From Trichopus zeylanicus subsp. travancoricus (lineage: Eukaryota > Streptophyta > Magnoliopsida > Dioscoreales > Dioscoreaceae), in NCBI GenBank assembly GCA_005019695.1, contig RXID01014303.1, positions 1,116,001-1,180,000 on the forward strand: a stretch of DNA of 64,000 nt, written 5' to 3'. This document shows, in pieces, positions 32,361 to 46,206 of the stretch. How positions within the stretch are numbered: position 1 is the first letter of the stretch; each line of letters begins with the position of its first letter. The translations under genes and the position numbers were made by a program. The notes under the pieces are model-generated. The model searched no databases, was not told where the DNA came from, and was given only the letters and a program-made list of their open reading frames with translations.

Positions 32361-35300
32361 TTTTTTTAAAGATTTCAAGAAATAAGAGGTCTAAAAATAA
32401 TTGCTCAACACTTTTTTCAAAAATTTCAAAGGATAAAAGTCTAAATAAGCAGATTTAATAGTTATACTACATATTTTATTGCAAACACAACTATTTGCAA
32501 AATAGTTACTCATAATTTTTTTTAATATTACAATAAATAAAAAGTCTAAACATATAGATTTAACAGTTATATTATAGCTTTTCATACAAACACAATTGCC
32601 TGTAAGAAAGTTACTCAACACTTTTTTTATATGTTCCAGAAAAGAAAAAGTCTAAATACACCAACTCAAGAATTATATCATATCTTTTTGTATAGATACA
32701 AAATAGTTACTCGTAACAATCTTTTTAAATATTCTGAAAACAAAGAGTCTAAATGTATAGACCTAACAATTATACCAACCCTTTTCAAATGGACAAAACT
32801 GTCCATACAATAATTACTCAAAACTCTTTTTAAATATTTTGATAAATAAAATATTTAAATACATAGACTTAATAGTTATATCACACCTTTTTATATAAGT
32901 ACAACCATCTGTCAAGCAATTACACATAATTATTTTTTATAATATTTTAAAAAAGTCTAAACACATAGATTCAATAGTTATATGACACTTATTCATGTAG
33001 ACACAAGGATCTACAAAACAGTTACCAAAAAATTTAAAAAATAAAAAGTCTAAATATACACACCTAAAGGTTATACCATATCTCTTCATACAGATACAAA
33101 TGTCCGTAAAACAATTACTAATAATTATTTTTATTAAGTATTTTGATAAATAAAAAGTTTTAAGTACACAAGCTGAATAATTGTATCATACCTTTTCAAA
33201 CAAACATAACTATTTTCAAAAGAGTTACTTATTACTAGTTTAATAAATATTTCAAAAAATAAAATATCTAAATACACAAATTTAACAATTATATCACACA
33301 TTTTTTATATAGATATGACTATCTATAAAATAGTTAGCCATAATTATTTTTTTAATATTTGAAGAAATTAAAAGTCTAAATGTGCATACTTAACATTTAT
33401 ATCACACATTTTAATACAGACACAACTGCCTATAAAATACTTACTCATAACTATTTTTTGTAAAATATCTCAGGTAATAAAATGTCTAAACATGTAGACC
33501 TAATAGTTATACCACACTTTTTCATACAGAGACAACAATTTATAAAATAGTTACTCATAATAATTTTTTAAAATATTCAAAGAAACAAAAAGTTTAAATA
33601 GATAGACTTAATAATTATTGCATATACAAAACACAACATTTGTCAAACAATTACACATAACTATTATTTTAAAGATTTTGAAAAATAAAAAGTCGAAACA
33701 TAGACTTAACAATTATATCACATCTTTTCATATAAACACAAGTGCTTGTAAAATGGTTGCCAATAGCTATTCTTTTTAAAGATTACTTGAAATGAAAAGT
33801 CTAGATACATAGACTTAATACAGACACAACTGTCTGTACAACACTTACTTATAATTATTTTTTTCAATATTATGGGAAATAAAAAAATTCGAATGTAGAG
33901 ACTTAACAATTATATCACTCCTTTTTCATACAAATACAACTATCGATAAAAACAAATATCCATAACTATTTTTTAAAAAATATTTCAAAAAATGAAAGCT
34001 CTGAATACATAGACTTAATAGTTATCTCACAACTTTTCATACAGACCCAACTACTTATAAAACAGTTTCGCATAGCTGTGTTTTGTAAAATATTCTAATA
34101 AGTCCAAACATGCAAACGTAACAGTTATATTATATATTTACATAAAGAAACAACTATCTGTAAAATAGTCACTCATAATTATTTTTTCTAAATATTTCAA
34201 AAAATAAAGAGTCTAAGTGTACAGACCCAATGATTATATTACACTTTTTAATATAGACATAACTATTTGTAAAATAAATACTCATAATATTTTTTTAAAT
34301 ATTTTGAAAAAAGGTCTAAATACATATATTTAATAGTTATATCATATTTTTGCATACGTACACATCCTTTTATAAAATATTTACTCAGAAAATTTTTTTT
34401 CTAAATATTTTAACAAATAAAAAGCCTGAATACATTGACTTAATTGTGATATTATATCTTTTTAGACAAACACACTTGTTTGTAAAATAGTTACTCATAA
34501 TAGTTATATCATGCCTTTTCATATTGACACAAGTGTCTCTTAAACAATTACTCATAATATTTTTTTTCAAATATTTTGATCAATAAAAAGTGTAAATACA
34601 TAGTCTTAACAATTATATCACACCCTTTCATACAGACACAACTATTTGTAAAATAGTTACTAATAACTATTTTTTTAATATTCCAACAAACAAAAGGGCT
34701 GAACACAAAGACTTAAAAGTTTTATCATCGATTTTCATACAAACCTAATTATCAACAAAATTGATAGTCATATTTTTTAAATATTTCAATAAATAAAAAA
34801 ACTTAATAGTTATATTACATCTTTTCCTATAGATATAACTATCTATAAAATATTTAGTCATAACTTTTTTAAAAAATATTCTAAACATTAAAAAGAAATG
34901 TACAAACCAAACAGTTATATCACACCTTTTCGTACAGACACATTTGTCTACAAAATAGTTATTCATAATTATTCCTTTTAAATACTCCTATAAATAAAAA
35001 CACTAACTATACAAATTTAATAGTTATATCACACCTTTTCACATAGGTGCAACTATCTATAAAGAAATTTTACATAATTATTTTCTATAAATAATTTGAA
35101 AAAAAGTCTAAATGGATATATTAAATAGCTATTACATATCTTTTCATATGGATACTACCTTCTGTAGAGCAGTTACTCATAAACTTTTTGGAAATTTTTC
35201 GATAGATAAAAATTCTAAATGCAAAAAATCATAATTATATCAATCTTTTTTGTATAAACACAACTGTTAGTCAGATAACTAATCATTGCTATTTTCTAAA

Positions 35301-36489
35301 TTTTTCAAAAAATAGAAAGTCCAAATACACAAACTTAATAGTTTATCATACCTTTTAATACAAACACAACAATTTGTAAGGCAGTTACTCACAAATATTT
35401 ATTTTTGAATATACCAATGCATAAAAGTCTGAATACACATATTTCACAATTGTATCACGTCTTTTGTTACAGATACAATAATTTATAAAACAATAATTCA
35501 TAACATTTTTTAAATATTTCAAAAATAAAATGTCTAAATACACATAATTAATAAATATATTATACCTTTTCATATAGACACAACTATTTGTAAAATACTT
35601 CATCGTAACTTTTTTAAATATTTCAAAAAGAAAATACCTAAATATACATACTTGACAATTACATCACACCTTTTCATATAAACACAACTGTCTATAAGAC
35701 AGTTACTCATAATATTTTTTAAAAATATTTCAAAAAAATAGAAAGTCTAAATACACAAACTTAACAATTAACTCACACTTTTTCATACAAACACAAGTGT
35801 TTGTAAAACAGTTACTCAAACATATTTTCTTAAAATATTCTAAAAAATAAAATACTAAAATATGCAGACTTAATAGTTATACCATATATTTGCATACAGA
35901 CACCTATATAACTATTTTTTAGAATATTCAAATAAATAAAAAGTCAAATACAAAGATTTAGCAGCTATATCTCACCTTTTGATATAGATATATCTGTTCA
36001 TAAAATAGTTACACGTAACTAATTTTTAAATATTTTAAAAAATAAAAAACTAAATACACAAGCTTCACATATATAACATGCCTTTTCATACAAACACAAT
36101 TGTCTCTAAAACCATTACTCATAATTTTTTTAAGTATTTCGTTAAATAAAATGTCTAAATATGTAGACTTAAATGTAGTATCACATTATTTTATATGGAC
36201 ACAATTTTTTATGAAATAGCTAATCATAAATATTTATTAAAATATTTCTAAAAGTAAAAGGTTTAGAAAAAGAGGCTTAACAAATATACCACAACTAATC
36301 ATACACACAACTATTCATAAAATGGCTACTCAAACTATTTTTGAAATATTTCAAAAAATAAAAGTATAAACATGCAAGCTTAATAGTTGTATCATACCTT
36401 TGCATAGATACACAATTGTCTATAAATATTTACCCATAACTATTTTTAAAAATATTTTAGAAGACAAAAGGTCAAAATACACAAATTTA

Positions 36490-37270
36490 ATAGTCATATT
36501 GCACTATTTCATATAGACACAATTGTCAATAAAACAGTTACTCATAATTTTTTAAAAATATTTCGATAAATAAAAGTCTAAATATACAAACTTAATATTT
36601 AATCACACCTTTTCATATAAATATAATTGTCTATAAAATAATTACTCATAACTATTCTTTTAAATAATCTAAAAAATTGAAGTCTAACTATATAGACTTA
36701 ACAAATATGTCACACCTTTTCTTACACACGGGTGTCCCTAAAATTATTACTCAAAACTATTTTGTAAGTAGTCTCAAAAATAAAAAATCTAAGCATGCAA
36801 ACTTAATAGTCATTTCACACCTTTTCATATGGACACTACCCTCTGTAAAGAAGTTATTGATAACTTCTTTTTTGAATGTTTTGACCAATAAAAGTCTAAA
36901 TAATATCACACTTTTCATACTGTTGCAATTGTCCATTAAATAATTGCTCAAAACTATTTTTTAAAATATTCCAACGAATAATAGGTCAAAATACACAAAC
37001 TTAATAGTTGTATCACACCTTTTTATAGAGACATAACTATTTATAAAACAGTTACTCATAACTATTTTCTCTAAATTTTTTTAAATTGAAAAGTGTAAAT
37101 ACACAAACTTACTAGTTATATCACATCTTTTCTTGCAAACACAACTTTTTGTAAAATCATTACCCACAAATGTCTTATTTAAATATTTTAAAAAATAAAA
37201 GGTCAAAATACACATAATAATTATATTAGACCTTTCACACAGACACATTAGTTTGTAAAATAGTTACTCA
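36490..37270. repeat. Multi-monomer satellite block, partner of 31,000-32,360
   Basis: The shorter copy of the block described at 31,000-32,360. The shared variants are in the same order and orientation. Confidence 0.75.
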
Positions 37271-40200
37271 TAATTATGTTTTTAAAAATTTCAAAATATA
37301 ATAGGTATAAATATATAGGCTTAATCGTTATATCATACCTTTTCATACAAATACAACTGTCTGCAAAATAGCCACTTATAACTATTTTTAAAAAAATATT
37401 CAAAAAAAATAAAATATCTATATATACAGAGTTAACAGTTGTAACACACCTTCTCATACATACTCAAGTGTCTATAAAACAGTTACCCATAACTATTTTT
37501 TGAAATATTATAAAGAATCAAAGGTCAAAATACATAGATTTAACAGTTGTATCATATCTTTTCATTCTGACACAAGCGTTTGAAATACTGTTACTTATAA
37601 CTATTTTTTAAATATTTTAAAAAATAAAAAACCTAAATATGCAGCCTTAATAGTTATATCACACCTTTTCATATAGAAACAAGTGTTTGTAAAATAGCTA
37701 CTCATAACTTTTTTTAAAAATAATCTAAAGGTTAAAAGTCTAAATACACAAACTTAATAGTTACACAACACCATTTCATATGGACAAGTGTTAGTAAAAT
37801 AGGTATATACATACTATTTTTATTAAATAATTTAAAAAAATCTAAATATATATACTTAATAGTTATATCACACATTTTCATATGGACACTAACGTGTGTA
37901 AAGCAGTTGCTCATAACTTTTTTAAAATTATTTTGATAAATAAAAATCTAAATACACATAAATAATAGTTTTATCGCATTTGTTCAGATAGACACAATAG
38001 TTTGTCAAATAATTACTCATAACTATTTGGTAAATATTCCGAAGTACAAAGACTTAATAGTTATAGCATACATTTTCATATAAACACAATTGTATGTAAG
38101 AAAAGTTACTCATAACTATTTCTTTACTATTCCAAAAAATAAAAAGTCTAAAAATATGCAAATTGAATAGCTCCATCACATCTTTTTTATACAAACACAA
38201 CTATTTATGAGATAGTTACCCATAAGTTTTTTAATATTAAAAAAAAGATTTAAATATATTGACTTAGAAGTTATATCACACATTTTTCTTACAGACACAA
38301 TTATGTGTAAAATAATTTCTCATAAGTATTTTTAAAATATTTCAAAAAATAAAAGGTCTAAATACATAGACTTAACATTTTATATCAAACCTTTTCATAT
38401 AGATATTTGTCTATAAAATACTGACTCATAATATTTTTTTAAATATCAAAAAATTAAGATGTCTAAATAAATAGACGTAACAATTATATCAAACCTTTTT
38501 ATACAAATATAAATGTCTGTAAAATAATTACTTATAACTATTTTTAAATATTCTGAAAAAAGTCTAAATATGAAGACTTAATAGTTATATCACATTTTTT
38601 TCATACACACACAAGTGTCTATAAAACAATTACCCATAACTATTTTTTTAAATATTAAAAAAAATTCTAAATACATAGACTTTGTAGTTAATCACAACTT
38701 TTCATACAAGCACAACTATATGTAAAACAATTACTCCTAACTATTTTTTTGAATATTTCAAAAAATAAAAAATCTAAACGGACAGACATAATAGTTATAT
38801 CACAACTTTTCATAGATACATATCAATAAAATAATTACTCGTTACTATTTTTTTAAATATTTAAAGAAACTAAAAGTCTAAATATAAAGAATTAGCAATT
38901 AAATCATACCATTTCATACAGACAAATCCATCTTAAAACTGTTACTCATTATTATTTTTAAATATTCTAAAAAATTAAAAGTCTAGATACACTAACTTAA
39001 CTGTTATATCACACTTTTTCATATAGACATAGCTATCTATAAAATATTTACTCGTAATCATTTTTTTAATATTTTAAGAAAATTGTAAAAATAAAGATTT
39101 AATAGTTATATCACACTTTTTCATACAGGCACAAGTGTTAGTAAAACAGTTACTCAAAATTATTTTTTTATTTCTAAAAATAAAATATCCAATTACATAG
39201 ACTTAATAATTATTTTTTCTCATTGACAAACTTGTCGGTAAAATAATTACTCATAAATATTTTTAAAAATAAAAGTTCTAAATAAAATGACTTCATAGTT
39301 ATATTACACCTTTTCATACAAACACATTTGCATATAAACTAGTTACTTATAACAATTTTATTTAATAATTCAAAAGAATAAAAAGTCCAAATACACGAAG
39401 TTAACAGTTATATCACACCTTTTCATACAGACCTAATTGTTTATAAAATAGTTATTTATAATTATTTTTTTAAATATTTCAAAAAAATCAAAGTATATAG
39501 ACATAACAATTATATCATACCTTTTCATATTGACATAATTGCCTATAAAATAATTACTCATAACTATTATTTTTAATATTCAATAAAATAAAATGCTAAA
39601 TACACGAACTTAATAGTAATTTTGCACCTTTCATGCAGACACATCTATTTGTAAAATAGTTACTCATAATTATTTTTTAAAATATTTTAAAAAATAAAGA
39701 GTCTCAATGTAAAGACCTAATAGTTATATCACACCTTTTTATAAAGACACAAGTGTTTATAGAACAGTTCTTATAATTATTTTTTTAAAATACCAAAAAT
39801 AAAAGTCTAAAAACATAGATTGTATAGTCATATCATACCCTTTCATACAGACACAACTATCTCCAAAACTGTGACTCATAATTATTTTTAAAAATATTTT
39901 GAAAAATAACATACCAATATACACATACTTTACAGTTATATTGCACTTTTTAATAAATACATATTTATCTCTAAAGCACTTACTTATACTTTTTAAAAAA
40001 CTTATTTCAATAAATAGAAGATTGAAATACACAGATTGAACAGTTATATCAAAGCTTTTCATACAAACAAAACTATCTAGAGATTAGTTACTCATAGCAC
40101 TTTTTTAGTTATCCTGACAAACAAAAAAAATCTAAATATCCAAACTAAAGAGTAATATGACATCTTTTTATTTACACACAATTGTCTATAAAATAGTTGA

Positions 40201-40686
40201 CCATAACGATTTTTTAAATATTTTAAAAAATAAAATACTAAATGCATAAATTTAATATTTACATCACACCTTTTTTTTACAGACAAAATAGTTTATAAAA
40301 TAGTCACTCAAAAATTTTTTAAAATATTTTAAAAAATAAAAAGGATAAATACATAGACTTAGTTGTTAAAATCACACCTTTTCATTCAGACACAATTATA
40401 TATCATACGTTTACTCATAAATATTTTTCACATATTTCAAGAAATGAAAAGACTAGTTACTTATACTTAATAGTTTTATCACATCTTTTCATATAGATAC
40501 AAGTGTTTGTAAGGTAGTTAGTTAGTGATAACTATTTTTTAAAATATCTTAAAAAATAAAAAAGGCACAAACTTAACAGTTATATCACATCTTTTGTTAC
40601 AGACACAACTATCTATATGATAATTACTCATAAAGTTTTTTAAACATTATGAAAAATAAAAGTTCTAAATACACAAACTTAATAGT

Positions 40687-40691
40687 TATAT
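40687..40691. repeat. Target-site duplication TATAT, left
   Basis: TATAT precedes the TG tip and recurs at 40,971-40,975. Removing the insert and one copy restores the satellite sequence TTAATAGTTATATCACAC. Confidence 0.9.
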
Positions 40692-40970
40692 TGTAAGGCC
40701 CGGTGGGGCCAGTGAGCCAGTAGGCAGGCAATGGGCCTGTAACTGGTAGCAGTTGTCTTTAGTCCCACATCGACAAAGTGTTAGAGTTGAGACTGAGCTA
40801 AATATGATGACTACCATAGACCCAATAACGAGGCCTTTTCCCGGGGAACTGGGAAAAATAAAATCCTGGGGTCGGGTGGGCTGTGGGCCGCAGACACCCA
40901 GGAACAATATCGTGCTGGGTCGGGGGCGTCACATAGTGGTATCAGAGCCACTCCGCACCTCGGCGTCACA
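40692..40970. mobile_element. 279-bp LTR/TRIM-like insertion: one LTR, primer-binding site and LTR tip
   Basis: It starts TGTAAGGCCC and ends GGCGTCACA, between 5-bp duplications (TATAT), and is far GC-richer than the satellite. A candidate LTR of 242 bp (40,692-40,933, TG...CA) contains AGTCCCACATCG. It is followed by TGGTATCAGAGCC (40,937-40,949), the primer-binding site complementary to the 3' end of initiator tRNA-Met. About 20 bp later the insert ends in CTCGGCGTCACA, which resembles the end of the LTR (CGGGGGCGTCACA). The second LTR thus survives only as its last dozen bases. No coding capacity. A TRIM origin fits, with internal and LTR deletion after or during insertion. It is not Cassandra, since no 5S rRNA motif is present. 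Confidence 0.85.
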
Positions 40971-43612
40971 TATATCACACATTTTGAAATTGAAACAACT
41001 AACTGTAAAATAGTTACTCATAATTATTTTCTAAATATTTCATAAGAAAAAGGTCTAAATATACAGAGTTAACAGTTATATCACACTATTTTATACTGAA
41101 ACACGTGTCTCTAAGATAGTTACTGATAATTATTTTTCTAAAATGTTCCAAAAAATAGAAAAATTTAAGTACACAGACTTAACAATTATATCACACCTTT
41201 TCATACAGATAATACTATTTGTCAAAAACATACTCATAACTATTTTTAAAAATATTTCGATAAAAACATCTAAATACATAGAGTTAATAGTTATACCATA
41301 ACTTTTGATTCCGATACAACTATTTGTAAAATAGTTACTTATAACTATTTCTTTTAAATATTTTTTAAAAAAATGTCTAAATAGGTAGACTTAACAGTTA
41401 TCACACACTATCATATTTAAATACTCTGAAAAATTTCTAAATATACACACATAATAATTATATCACACATTTTTATATACACACTACTGTCTTTAAAATA
41501 GTTAATCATAACTATTTTTTAAATATTTTAAAAAATAAAAAGACTTAATATACAAATTTAATAGTTAAATCCCACCTTTTCTTACCGACACAATTGTTTG
41601 TAAAATAGTTATTTACAATAATTTTTTAAATATTACGAAAAATAAAAAATTTAAATAAGCAATCTTAGTAGTTAAATCACCCTTTTCATATAGGCAAAAC
41701 CGTTTGTAAGATAGTTAGTCTTCAATATATTTTTTAAATTTTTTTAAAAAAATCTAAATACACAGACTTAACAATTATATCATACATTTTCATACAAATA
41801 GAACTGTTTGTAAAACACTTACTCATAACTATTTTTTTAAAATTTTCAAACAATAATATCTAAATTCATAAATTTAACAGTTATATCACATATTTTCGTA
41901 CAGACACAACTATCTATAAAATAGTTAATTATAACTATTTCTTTAAATAATTTGAAAAATAAAAAAACTAAATATATAGATATAATAGTTATATCACACC
42001 CTTTCATACAAATACAACTATCTGTAAAATGGTTAATTATAATTTTTTAATATTCTAAATAGTAAAAAGTATAAATATATAGACTTAATAGTTATGTCAC
42101 ACCTTTTTGTACAAAGACTACTATTTATAAAACACTTATTGATAAATATTTTTTAAAATTGTTTAAAAAATAAAAAATCTAGATACATAAATATAATAGT
42201 TATATCATACCTTATTTTAGAAACACATGCGTTTTCTAATAGTTACTCATAACTATTTTTTCAAGTATTCCAAAAAAATTAAAAGTCTACATGCCCACAT
42301 TTAACAATTATAACACACATTTCCATACAAACTCAACTGTGGATAACAATGTTACCAAAAACTATTTGTTTAACTATCAGTTAGACTACTCCTCATAACT
42401 ATTTATAATAAATATTCTGAGAAATAAAAAATGTAAATACATGAACTTAAAAAATTAGATCACATCTTTTTATATGGACACAACTATTTGTAAAATACTA
42501 AAATAATTATTTTTTAAATAATTTAAAAAATAAAAGTCTAAATACATAAACTAATAGTTATATCATACCTATTCATACAGATACAAGAGTTTGTAAAATA
42601 ATTACTTATCATTCTTTTAAGTATTCCAAAAAATAAAAGTCTATATACACAGACTCAACATTTATATCACACGTTTCCATATAAACCCAACTATTTGTCA
42701 AATAGTTACTTATAACTTTTTTTAAATATCCTAAAAATAAAAAGTCTAAATATATAGACTTAATAGTTTTATCGTACCTTTTTATACAAACACAATTATA
42801 TGTAAAATAGTTACTCATAACTATTTTTTAAAATATTCTAAAAAAAGTCTAAATACAAAACTTAATAGTTTCATGACTTCTTTTTATACATACACAACTA
42901 TCTATAAGACAATTACTCACAACTGTTTTATTTTAAATATTACGAAAAATAAAAAGTCTAAATAGACTAACTTGATAGCTATATTACACCTTTTCATACA
43001 TACACAATTATTTATAAAATAGTGACCTATAATTATATTTTAAATATTTTGATAAATAAAAAATTTAAATAGATAGACTTGATAGTTATATCGCACATTC
43101 TCTTACATACATAATTGTTTGTAAAACCATTACAAATAACTTTTTTTAAATATTTTAAAAAATAAAGGTCTAAATATACAGATTTAACAGTTATATGCCA
43201 CCTTCATTTGCAAAAGCAATTGTCTATAAAATAATTATTCATAATATTTTTTTAAATATGTTGATAAATAAAAAGTCTAAATATATAAATTTAATAGTTA
43301 TATCATACCTTTTCCTATAGCACAACTCTTTTTCTATAATTTGTCAAAAAAAAGGTCTAAAATACATAGAATCAGGACACAACTATCCATGAAATAGTTT
43401 CTCATAACTATTTTTTCTAAATATTCTGAAAAATAAAAAGTCTTAATACATAGACTCAATTGTCATATCACATATTTTTTATATAAACACAACTGCATGC
43501 CAAACAATTGCTCATAACGTTTTTTAAATATTTTGAATAAAAAAGGTCTAACTTCACAAACTTAACATTTAGATCATACCTTTATATAAAAACATATCAG
43601 TTGGTAAAAGAG
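40971..43612. repeat. AT-rich ~105-bp satellite array, second block
   Basis: The same satellite continues after the TRIM-like insertion, about 25 monomers. It ends within a monomer at TTGGTAAAAGAGTTA, where the hAT-derived sequence begins. Confidence 0.95.
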
Positions 43613-43780
43613 TTAGCGGTAAGTGAATGAGCTTTATTACTTATATATACTTAGTGCAAATTGCAAAGTTTGCATATAATATCATTTGGGATTTTGTGGA
43701 TCTATTGGTGTTCAGTTGTTGTAATACTATTGGTGTTTCAGTTACAGAGTTTTGTGTCTATTTTTGTTTCAGTTGCAGAG

Positions 43781-44382
43781 GTAAGAAATTTTCATATTGA
43801 TAATTGATGTATCATAAATAATTAGATTTTCATGGTGAGATTTGAATTGAAATCAAGAAATTGTCTTCCTGCATATTTCTATTATTGGCTTAGAACATGG
43901 TGTTTAGTCTATCTGAATATTTTTGTCTACGGTTCCTGCAAGTTAATCTGTTAAAAATAGTTAATTATGTATTATATATTAAATTATATATTATGCATTA
44001 AATTATTAAGTTATGTATTAAATTATGTATTATGTATTAAATTACATATTACGTATTAAATTATGTATTACGTATTAAATTATGTATTGAATTATGTATT
44101 AAATTATGTATTAAATTACGTATTATGTATTAATTTATGTATTAAATTATGTGTTAAATTATGTATTATGTATTAATATTTTATGCAAAAATTATGTATT
44201 AAATTGAGAATGTAGAAATTAATGTGAAAATTAGCTAATAAATCAAGAAATAGGTTAGTAAATCCTAAACCCTAAAGCTTATACCCTAAATATAAAATTA
44301 TTTATTCCTATGAAAATTAATTAGTATTTAATTATTTATTAATTAATTTATATGAAAATAAAGTTTTTTTCCTTAATCATAG
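43781..44382 (+). other. Probable intron in the hAT 5' leader
   Basis: TTGCAGAG|GTAAGAAATT at 43,781 looks like a strong splice donor and CCTTAATCATAG at 44,382 an acceptor; the transposase ATG follows at 44,436. Splicing is inferred from sequence only. Confidence 0.45.
43955..44215. repeat. ATTAAATTATGTATT-type minisatellite
   Basis: About twenty imperfect copies of a 10-19-bp motif built from ATTATGTATTAAATT. It lies within the presumed leader intron of the hAT element. Confidence 0.85.
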
Positions 44383-44435
44383 GTAAATTTTCTTCGGCCA
44401 ACATTTGTTCTGTTACTGTTATTGTTGTATTGCAT

Positions 44436-44894
44436 ATGGTTCCAAAGCAAAATACGCAAGGATCGCCTCGCAATGACGATATTGCATGGTAACACTGTGA
44501 ATTAGTGAATGCAGAAAATCAAAAAGTTCATTGTAAATGGTGTAGTCGTGTGCTTAGTTCTGGAATTACAAGATTAAAAGAGCATTTGGGAGGAGTCACC
44601 GACTCAGTTCGCCCATGTGAGAAAGTTCCGAATGAAGTGAGAAAAATATTTCAGGCAATAGTACAAACCGGTAGAGAAAGTAGAAGAAGGAATAAGACCA
44701 AAAAATCATGTTTTGAGCAGGAACTTATCAACCGTTGTAATCCAAATCTCAGGCAAGTTTCTGATGATGAAGACGATAATACTGAGGTTCAGAAAGTAAT
44801 TCGCGAAAGTCAAAGATTGTATGAGGAAACTCAAGGTGGTGTTGGCACTTCCGAGATAGTTCGTAATCGCCAAACTACTAGTTTCAGAGAATGA
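44436..44894 (+). pseudogene. hAT transposase, BED zinc-finger N-terminus
   Basis: The frame starts ATGGTTCCAAAGCAAAAT (MVPKQN) and meets a TAA at 44,490-44,492 after DDIAW. It continues HCELVNAENQKVHCKWC, SSGITRLKEHLGG, then a Cys, giving the C-x2-C...H...C arrangement of a BED finger that binds transposon ends. A Lys/Arg-rich stretch and an acidic DDEDDN stretch follow. The stop at 44,892 (TGA) breaks the link to the next piece, which continues in the same frame. Plant hAT transposases of this class have BED, then a DUF659-like region, then the catalytic core and a C-terminal dimerisation domain; all four are traceable here across several breaks. Confidence 0.85.
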
Positions 44895-44927
44895 TGTACA
44901 CAACGACACACACCTGCCCCTTCAGGA

Positions 44928-46131
44928 GTGAAAGAGAATTTTTATTTTTCTGATATCGGATCTATAAATATTTCTCCAATTGACCCATTTCTATTGAAAC
45001 CAAGAGATGATACTCAAATAAATTTGAGAATAATATCAATTGGTTTTCGGAAGGCAAAACAATGGTTGGGTAGGGTAGTATCCAAATTTTTTTTCTATAA
45101 CCATGTTCCATTTCATTTAGCAGATGGCGGTTATTATCATGGAATGATACATGCCGCTTAAGAGGTTCGCGCAAGAATTCCTCCACCAAGTGCTTATAAA
45201 ATTTCTGAAAAGTATCTGAATCTTGAAGTTGAAGAGATGAGAGATGACTGCTTTTATCCAGACCTTCTACAAATATTTGGATGAATTTGGGTGTACCTTG
45301 ATGTGTGATAGATGGAAGACACAAAATAGTAAAGATTTGATAAATTTTTTAGTATATTGTCCTGAAGGGACAATTTTTCTCAAGTTAGTTGATACATCAA
45401 GGGAGTCGAAGACTGGTAATTTTTTATATCATCTGATTGATAGTGTCATTGAGGAGATTGGGGAATCAAGAGTGGTACAAGTCATAACTAATAATGCAGC
45501 TCCGCTGGTATATGTTGGAAAAAAGTTAATACGAAAAACAAAATATTTTTTCTGGACACCTTGTGTAGCACACTCTATTGACTTAATACTGAAGGATATG
45601 GATAAAAATCCTGATATTAGAAAAGTGGTTGAGGAATGTCAGAAGTTGACATCATTTATTTATAACCATGCTTGGTGTTTTGAACTGATGAAAAAGAAAA
45701 CACGAGTACGAGAGCTTATCAGGCCAGACATTACTCAATTTGCTACACAATTTATCTCCTTGGATTCCCTGTATACTCATCGACAAGCATTAAAGAGATT
45801 ATTTACCAGTGAAGTATATGATAAGCATTATTTGAAGTTGAAACGGTCCGAGAAAATTCTTTCTGAAAAATTCTACAATCAAGTCTTGAACGAACAATTT
45901 TGGGAATCAGTTGAAAATGTTATCAGAATCTTCAGTCCATTAGTTAAAGTGCTTCGAATTGTTGACTCAAATGATCATTCGCAGATGGGGTTTTTATATG
46001 AAGCAATAGACCGAGCAAAATTACAAATAAGACGACATATAGGAACAATTGAATTTCGTAAATGGGAGGAAATTATTGATTGTCATTGGGACAAAATATT
46101 ATCCAAAGATATTCATGCTGCAGGTAATTGA
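44928..46131 (+). pseudogene. hAT transposase, DUF659-like region and catalytic core
   Basis: The first piece (44,928-45,161) has WLGRVVSKFFFYNHVPFHLA, ending at a TAA. The frame continues to about 45,240, where a shift leads into the long open piece 45,244-46,131. That piece has FGCTLMCDRWKTQN (first catalytic Asp), LINFLVYCPEGTIFLKLVD, VVQVITNNAAPL, FFWTPCVAHSIDLIL and ITQFATQFISLDSL. The second catalytic position, usually TDNA, is TNNA. The usual TRFAT motif is TQFAT. These two changes, beyond the stops, argue against activity. A donor-like CAG|GTAATT at 46,124 follows HAA, where plant hAT genes continue with YFLNP. Confidence 0.88.
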
Positions 46132-46206
46132 GTAAAGAGTTATTTTATAGTACTTTACTAAGTTATAATGATACTATTGTTGATTCATATTTAATTATCT
46201 TGTAAG

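Larger units (their letters stand above)
18762..40691. repeat. AT-rich ~105-bp satellite array, first block
   Basis: Head-to-tail degenerate monomers, mostly 93-108 bp. Each has TTAATAGTTATATCACACC, a CATACAGACACAACTGTCTG-like block, TAAAATAGTTACTCATAACT, a T-run with TAAATATT, and an A-rich end with AAGTCTAAATACACA. Monomers differ a good deal from each other, so the array is old and poorly homogenised. Orientation is constant apart from local exceptions. Many short open frames on the minus strand share one repeating peptide and are not called as genes. By spacing, this block holds about 210 monomers. Confidence 0.95.

Noticed and set aside
40692..40970. Cassandra-type TRIM with 5S rRNA
   Set aside because: No 5S internal promoter or GGATGGGTGACC-like motif is present.
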